DNA from: Serratia liquefaciens ATCC 27592
GTDB lineage: Bacteria > Pseudomonadota > Gammaproteobacteria > Enterobacterales > Enterobacteriaceae
Direction of reading: 5' to 3'
NCBI RefSeq assembly: GCF_000422085.1
Contig: NC_021741.1
Location: 3,410,001 to 3,474,000, forward strand
DNA length: 64,000 bases
Positions within the stretch are counted from its first letter, which is position 1, and each line of letters begins with the position of its first letter. Positions 60,039 to 64,000 of the stretch are shown piece after piece. The notes under the pieces are model-generated. The model worked only from the letters and a program-made list of their open reading frames with translations. It searched no databases and had not been told where the DNA came from. A program made the position numbers and the translations under genes.

Positions 60039-61820
60039 ATGGTGACAAACCGTCAGCGTTATCGTGAAAAAGTCTCCCAGATGATCAGCTGGGGGCACTG
60101 GTTCGCCTTATTTAATATCCTGCTCGCCCTCGGGCTGGGTAGCCGCTACCTGTTTGTCACTGACTGGCCCTCTTCCCTGTTGGGCCGGGTTTATGCCCTG
60201 GTCAGCTTACTGGGGCATTTCAGCTTTATCGTTTTCGCCGGCTACCTGCTGGTTATTTTCCCGCTCACCTTTGTGGTGATGTCGCAGCGGTTGTTGCGAT
60301 TTATCTCCGCCGCGCTGGCCACCACCGGCCTGACGCTGTTGCTGGTCGACAGCGAGGTCTTTACGCATTTCCACCTTCACCTTAATCCGGTGGTGTGGGA
60401 ACTGGTGGTCAACCCGGATCAAAGTGAGCTGGCGCGCGACTGGCAGCTGATGTTTATCTGTGTGCCGGTGATCTTCCTGGTGGAGATGCTGTTTGGCACC
60501 TGGAGCTGGCAAAAACTGCGCAGCCTGAACCGCCAACGTTTCGGCAAGCCTCTGGCGGTGCTGTTTATCAGCGCCTTCTTTGCCTCGCACCTGATTTATA
60601 TCTGGGCCGATGCCAATTTCTATCGCCCGATCACCATGCAGCGGGCGAACCTGCCGCTGTCGTATCCAATGACCGCGCGTAAATTCCTTGAGAAACACGG
60701 CCTGCTCGATTCGCAAGAATATGAACGTCGGCTGGTGCAGCAAGGGAACCCGGAAGCCGTTGCGGTGGAGTATCCCCTTAGTGATCTTAGCTACGGCGAC
60801 AAAGGCAGCGGTTATAATCTGCTGATGATCGTGGTAGACGGCGTTCGCGAACAGGATATGAAGCAGGATATGCCAGCCCTCACCCGCTTCGCGCAGGAAA
60901 ACATTCGTTTCGGCGATCACTACAGTTCCGGTAATCATGCGGATACCGGCCTGTTTGGCCTGTTCTACGGCATTTCACCGACGTATCTGGACAGCATTCT
61001 TGCCGCGCGCAAACCCTCCGCTCTGATCAGTGCGCTAAGCGCCCAGGGTTATCAATTTGGTTTGTTCTCATCCGACGGCTTTAACGCCAGCCTGTATCGC
61101 CAGGCGCTGTTGACCGATTTCACACTGCCGGCACCTGCCCAACAAAATGATTCGGTGACTACGCAACAGTGGCAGCGCTGGTTGGCCGATCAGAACAGCA
61201 ATGCCCCGTGGTTCTCTTACATCAACTTCCGCGGTGCAGAACCGGTAGCCAATGATAAAACACTGGCCCCGGCTGACTTTATTCAACGCTACCGAGCCGG
61301 TGCGCAGGATGTGGATACGCAGATTGCCCAAGTGCTCAACACGCTGAAAGAGCGTGGCGTACTGGATAAAACCGTGGTGGTGATCACCGCAGAGCACGGC
61401 GTTGAATTTAATGACACCGGTAAAGGCTATTGGGGCGCAGGCAGCAGTTTCAGCCAGCAACAGTTGCAGGTGCCGTTGATTATCCACTGGCCGGGTACGC
61501 CAGCGCAGACCATTAATAAATTGACCGGCCACAACGACGTGATGCGGACCCTCATGCAGCGTTTGCTGCACGTAAAAACCGCCCCGAATGATTATTCGCA
61601 GGGGGAAGACCTGTTTACTGCCCAACGCAGAAACAATTGGGTAGCAACCGGTGATAACAGCCTGTTGGTGATCACCACCCCAACGCAAACTCTGGTATTG
61701 GACAGCAGCGGCAACTACCGTGCGTACGATAAAAATGACAAAGAGATCAAAGACGAAAAACCGCAGCTCGCTCTGTTGCTGCAGGTCTTGACCGATGTGA
61801 AACGCTTTATCGCCAACTAA
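60039..61820 (+). CDS. lapC: Inner-membrane LPS-synthesis regulator LapC/PbgA (YejM)
   Basis: 593 residues: five N-terminal membrane helices (about 20-190) and a periplasmic sulfatase/alkaline-phosphatase-like domain (from about 245) without hydrolase activity in known relatives. Start MVTNRQRYREKVSQM and the interfacial segment WADANFYRPITMQRANLPLSYPMTAR match E. coli YejM. It senses periplasmic-leaflet LPS and restrains LapB/FtsH degradation of LpxC. Essential in E. coli. Confidence 0.95.
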   Translation: MVTNRQRYREKVSQMISWGHWFALFNILLALGLGSRYLFVTDWPSSLLGRVYALVSLLGHFSFIVFAGYLLVIFPLTFVVMSQRLLRFISAALATTGLTLLLVDSEVFTHFHLHLNPVVWELVVNPDQSELARDWQLMFICVPVIFLVEMLFGTWSWQKLRSLNRQRFGKPLAVLFISAFFASHLIYIWADANFYRPITMQRANLPLSYPMTARKFLEKHGLLDSQEYERRLVQQGNPEAVAVEYPLSDLSYGDKGSGYNLLMIVVDGVREQDMKQDMPALTRFAQENIRFGDHYSSGNHADTGLFGLFYGISPTYLDSILAARKPSALISALSAQGYQFGLFSSDGFNASLYRQALLTDFTLPAPAQQNDSVTTQQWQRWLADQNSNAPWFSYINFRGAEPVANDKTLAPADFIQRYRAGAQDVDTQIAQVLNTLKERGVLDKTVVVITAEHGVEFNDTGKGYWGAGSSFSQQQLQVPLIIHWPGTPAQTINKLTGHNDVMRTLMQRLLHVKTAPNDYSQGEDLFTAQRRNNWVATGDNSLLVITTPTQTLVLDSSGNYRAYDKNDKEIKDEKPQLALLLQVLTDVKRFIAN

Positions 61821-61855
61821 TCGCTTAAAATACAAGCAGTCAGGCGAATTCGCTC

Positions 61856-61883
61856 TTGCTTTGAGATTGGGAAAGGGTAGTAT
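61856..61883 (+). promoter_or_regulatory. Candidate tRNA-Pro promoter
   Basis: TTGCTT at 61856 and TAGTAT at 61878, spaced 16 bp, just upstream of the tRNA. Confidence 0.5.
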
Positions 61884-61898
61884 TATTTCCCACAGCGT

Positions 61899-61975
61899 CG
61901 GCATGTAGCGCAGCTTGGTAGCGCACCGTCATGGGGTGTCGGGGGTCGGAGGTTCGAATCCTCTCATGCCGACCA
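61899..61975 (+). tRNA. proL: tRNA-Pro(GGG)
   Basis: 77-nt tRNA beginning CGGCATGTAGCGCAG, anticodon GGG at 61933-61935, T-arm GGAGGTTCGAATCC, acceptor CATGCCG, and encoded CCA. Corresponds to E. coli proL, also downstream of yejM. Its 3' end serves as attachment site of the adjacent island. Confidence 0.95.
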
Positions 61976-61977
61976 AA
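61960..61977 (+). other. Attachment-site copy within tRNA-Pro 3' end
   Basis: CCTCTCATGCCGACCAAA, the 3' part of the tRNA plus two bases. Repeated exactly at 63662-63679. Confidence 0.8.
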
Positions 61978-61988
61978 AATCCTTAGAG

Positions 61989-62017
61989 AAACCAACCCTT
62001 TGCGGTTGGTTTTTTTT
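61989..62017 (+). terminator. Terminator after tRNA-Pro
   Basis: AAACCAACC-ctttgc-GGTTGGTTT followed by a T-run; probably brought in with the island, since the distal repeat also has a terminator after it. Confidence 0.9.
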
Positions 62018-62164
62018 AACAAAATCTTCAATGGTAAAATGGTGGTAAAATTGCCGACAAGACCGCCATTTTTACGACGTTAAATTCAGAAGAGCGTGAA
62101 GTTATCATCAAACTCATCAGCATGCCATGCTACGCTTTTCATAATCATGATGTAATCGATCCCC

Positions 62165-62299
62165 CTAGCTAAGTGACACCGGCCTCTCTATCTCAAAGAT
62201 GAAGGCATCATCGTATGTCTTATCTAGCCAATAACCACCGCCACATTCTTTTGGCCGTTGAATGAACATTACTCTTCCAAGGGGAATGTAATCCCGCAT
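62165..62299 (-). CDS. Small 44-aa ORF in the tRNA-Pro island
   Basis: Short frame starting MRDYIPLGRVMFIQRPKECG, with a good GCGGAG site before the ATG and two cysteines and several aromatics in the rest (GGYWLDKTYDDAFIF). I do not recognise it. An overlapping frame upstream in another register (VYEQSLREDCMGCKDGGYD) also looks protein-like, so this may be a frameshifted remnant of one longer gene. Confidence 0.35.
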   Translation of the reverse strand: MRDYIPLGRVMFIQRPKECGGGYWLDKTYDDAFIFEIERPVSLS

Positions 62300-62803
62300 T
62301 TCTCCGCGGTATAAATGTCATAGCCACCGTCTTTGCAACCCATACAATCCTCACGCAACGACTGCTCATACACACATATATAAACATGGCAAAATCATTG
62401 CGCGATGATAAATTTACACGGTGAATGATATACTGCTGATAGGCAAAGAAATAAATATGTTCGGGACCTCTCCCGGCCTTATTACTACTCCCTGGCTCCC
62501 TCCCCTTGCTCACTTGATGCCAGTTTCGCCACTCTCAGGCTCTGGAAAATTCAATATTAACTGTGATTCATTTTAAATTTAATAAAGATAAAAACACATT
62601 TAGAATACCCAGAAAGCTCAAAAGACCATCGGAATCGCCATCATAGACTGTCTATTCGCGGTAGCACATCAGTTGAAGGAGGCAAGTAGAAACGGGACTT
62701 CGGGGGTTACGAGAAAGTCCGAATTACTGGCTTCAAAGGTGGAGTAAACGCGCTACTGATGTGATAATCTTTTCTGTGTTTAGACTTGATAACAGGATTT
62801 ATC
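62300..62803. other. Island stretch without a clear gene
   Basis: AT-rich DNA between the small minus-strand ORF and the DUF805 gene. No convincing frame; the minus-strand ORF reaching 62513 seems to be a shadow. Confidence 0.4.
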
Positions 62804-63175
62804 ATGAAAAATATTTTTCAAGACACCTTTTTGGGCTTCAAAGAAGGAAGACTAAAAAGGCTACGTTATTTCTTATATACTCTCGTTTCATATATTTTCT
62901 TAATTATTGCTTTCTATAGCTTTATCAGCAACCCTAAATCAATGTCAATTATCTTTGTTTTTATTTTAACACTCATAATTTTCATGTATTTAAGTATCTT
63001 GTTCTTAGCCAAGAGATTTAGAGACATGGGGCTTCCCCCATTAATATCCTCATTAATCTACTGGGCATTCTTCTTCGTTCTATCGTATTTTTCAAGAGAG
63101 GATATATATTATGCCATCGCGGCTATTATATCTTTGGCCATATGTTTATCACCTTCGAATTCATTCGCGAAGTAG
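62804..63175 (+). CDS. DUF805 family membrane protein
   Basis: 123 residues with about four hydrophobic helices and the DUF805 hallmark LAKRFRDMGLPPL after the second or third helix. The N-terminal FKEGRLKRLRYFLYT is also typical (GRxxRxxYW-like). Function unknown. The gene is much more AT-rich than the backbone and lies inside the att-flanked island. The ATG at 62804 follows AGGA; an in-frame ATG at 62786 lies further upstream. Confidence 0.78.
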   Translation: MKNIFQDTFLGFKEGRLKRLRYFLYTLVSYIFLIIAFYSFISNPKSMSIIFVFILTLIIFMYLSILFLAKRFRDMGLPPLISSLIYWAFFFVLSYFSREDIYYAIAAIISLAICLSPSNSFAK

Positions 63176-63520
63176 CCTGTTCGGGTATAACTTACAACAA
63201 CGATATCTAGTATAAATTGCTGGAATTTCTCCAGGCACTGCTGCCACTCCTTGTTTTATTTGATAGGTGCTAGTGTTTTCACCTGGCACCTTTTCTTGAC
63301 CTCCCGGTTCGGTTACCTCTGACTGTTAAGGTTCCTGAATAACTTCGCCTTCCAGCCATGGTATGAACTCCGCCTCGTCACCACCAGGCACCTCTACACG
63401 TAAATCAATCCAGCGACCCGCAGGGATATCGATTGGTGCCCCCACTTCATATTTGCACCTGATCATCGCTTCTTCAAGGTAAGGAGTTATCAAACGGTCT
63501 ACCGTGGTTAGGGCTTGTTC
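63161..63520 (-). pseudogene. Decayed open frame with in-frame stop
   Basis: Reading minus-strand from 63520, a protein-like sequence (LTTVDRLITPYLEEAM, then EVGAPIDIPAGRWIDLRVEV, ending WLEGEVIQEP) stops at TAA (63326-63328) and continues in the same frame (EVTEPGGQEKVPGENTST ... VPGEIPAIYTRY) to a TGA at 63161-63163. An ATG at 63466 could start a 46-aa product. The family is not recognised. It overlaps the DUF805 stop by 15 bases on the other strand. Confidence 0.5.
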
Positions 63521-63543
63521 TTATCCCCCTTCAAATCTGCTAA

Positions 63544-63653
63544 TCAATCCACTATTTCTTTCCTTTTATCTCGCGTAGCTGATTTTTTAGATTCACCCTT
63601 CACGCGATCAACACATTCCATTTCCCAGAAGGTAATTGACGAATTTTAGCCAT
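63544..63653 (-). pseudogene. Remnant of phage-type integrase N terminus
   Basis: The ATG at 63653 begins MAKIRQLPSGKWNV, the usual first residues of tyrosine integrases with an arm-binding domain. It hits a stop at 63600-63602. A frame shift restores a further basic stretch, VKGESKKSATRDKRKE, ending at 63544. The catalytic domain is absent. It sits nine bases inside the distal att repeat, where an integrase gene would be expected. Confidence 0.65.
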
Positions 63654-63661
63654 TTTCAAGA

Positions 63662-63679
63662 CCTCTCATGCCGACCAAA
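63662..63679 (+). other. Distal attachment-site repeat
   Basis: CCTCTCATGCCGACCAAA, an exact 18-bp copy of the tRNA-Pro 3' end at 61960-61977. Marks the far border of the island. Confidence 0.85.
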
Positions 63680-63686
63680 TCAATTA

Positions 63687-63715
63687 AAAAAGTCTGCTTT
63701 AAAACAGGCTTTTTT
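63687..63715 (+). terminator. Terminator after the distal att repeat
   Basis: AAGTCTG-ctttaaaa-CAGGCTT followed by a T-run. Probably the original tRNA-Pro terminator, displaced by the insertion. Confidence 0.7.
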
Positions 63716-63860
63716 TCGTCTGGTGTTCGAGGGGCTTACGCCTTCTAATCGATAATCTTTCACTGTTGTCGTTAGAAAGCCGTCACTTCTTCCCCATCAT
63801 GCTATGAGCGTATTCAACCCAACGAAGGCGCGGCTTCCAGAAGTTACGAGGACGTAAAAC

Positions 63861-63897
63861 GAAAAACCCCAGTAACCGTTAAGATTACTGGGGTTCG
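63861..63897 (-). terminator. Terminator of the minus-strand tRNA-Thr unit
   Basis: On the minus strand: AACCCCAGTAA / TTACTGGGGTT stem followed by TTTCG; directly downstream of the tRNA-Thr gene. Confidence 0.75.
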
Positions 63898-63928
63898 TGG
63901 GCGTGATTAAGCGCCTGTACTGCTTATA

Positions 63929-64000
<72 letters not shown>

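Noticed and set aside
62038..62172. Plus-strand frame reading GGKIADKTAIFTTLNSEERE just after tRNA-Pro
   Set aside because: Protein-like, but has no usable start codon until near its end. May be a fragment of an older gene, too short to call.
62220..62513. 97-codon minus-strand frame in the island
   Set aside because: Composition is unlike a protein, and overlapping frames in other registers with ribosome-binding sites look more plausible.

Overview
The window is a GC-rich enterobacterial chromosome segment. Gene content and protein sequences point to Serratia or a close relative in the Yersiniaceae. The E. coli-like backbone order setB-yeiW-yeiP-yeiQ-yeiR-lpxT-mepS-pdeN-yejABEF-yejG-bcr-rsuA-radD-rplY-yejK-yejL-yejM-proL is kept almost intact, with Serratia-type insertions. 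Assignments rest on recognising protein families and motifs by eye; no database search was run.

Layout. 1-6.8 kb: tmaR (yeeX), the FUSC protein yeeA, a leaderless AmiD-type amidase, a divergent S24 (LexA/CI-like) regulator with palindromic operators, a thioester-reductase-like SDR, two small proteins and sbcB. 6.8-12.4 kb: putrescine utilisation genes puuP, puuA, puuR and puuB, without puuC, puuD or puuE. 12.5-15.1 kb: a ribose-type ABC importer (ATPase and permease) with no binding protein. 15.1-20.3 kb: a Fur-box-associated siderophore uptake locus in two convergent halves (CirA-like receptor and lipoprotein binding protein, facing a FecCD-type permease and an ATPase). 20.5-26.6 kb: a membrane protein with a degenerate GGDEF domain, lysP, yeiE, yeiH and nfo. 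26.6-30.5 kb: fruBKA with two Cra-type operators. 30.6-36.6 kb: a NUDIX hydrolase, torYZ-like TMAO respiration genes, setB and yeiW.

36.8-45.4 kb: an Mtr-type tryptophan permease behind a TrpR-like operator, yeiP, uxuA and yeiQ/uxuB sharing an ExuR/UxuR-like site, an orphan mini-pilin, yeiR, lpxT and mepS. 45.7-61.8 kb: the pdeN, yejABEF, yejG, bcr, rsuA, radD, rplY, yejK, yejL, yejM block. These genes serve envelope maintenance (mepS, lpxT, yejM), peptide import (yejABEF) and ribosome or nucleoid functions.

61.9-64 kb is accessory DNA. A tRNA-Pro(GGG) gene ends in an 18-bp sequence repeated exactly 1.7 kb downstream. The repeat bounds a small AT-rich island with a DUF805 membrane protein, a decayed open frame and, beside the distal repeat, the N-terminal stub of an integrase gene. 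A tRNA-Thr(TGT) gene on the minus strand runs off the end of the window. No intact new defence or mobile system was found. The most unusual items are this island remnant, the S24 regulator/amidase pair, the inactive-looking GGDEF protein, the mini-pilin and a duplicated hairpin upstream of yeiP.
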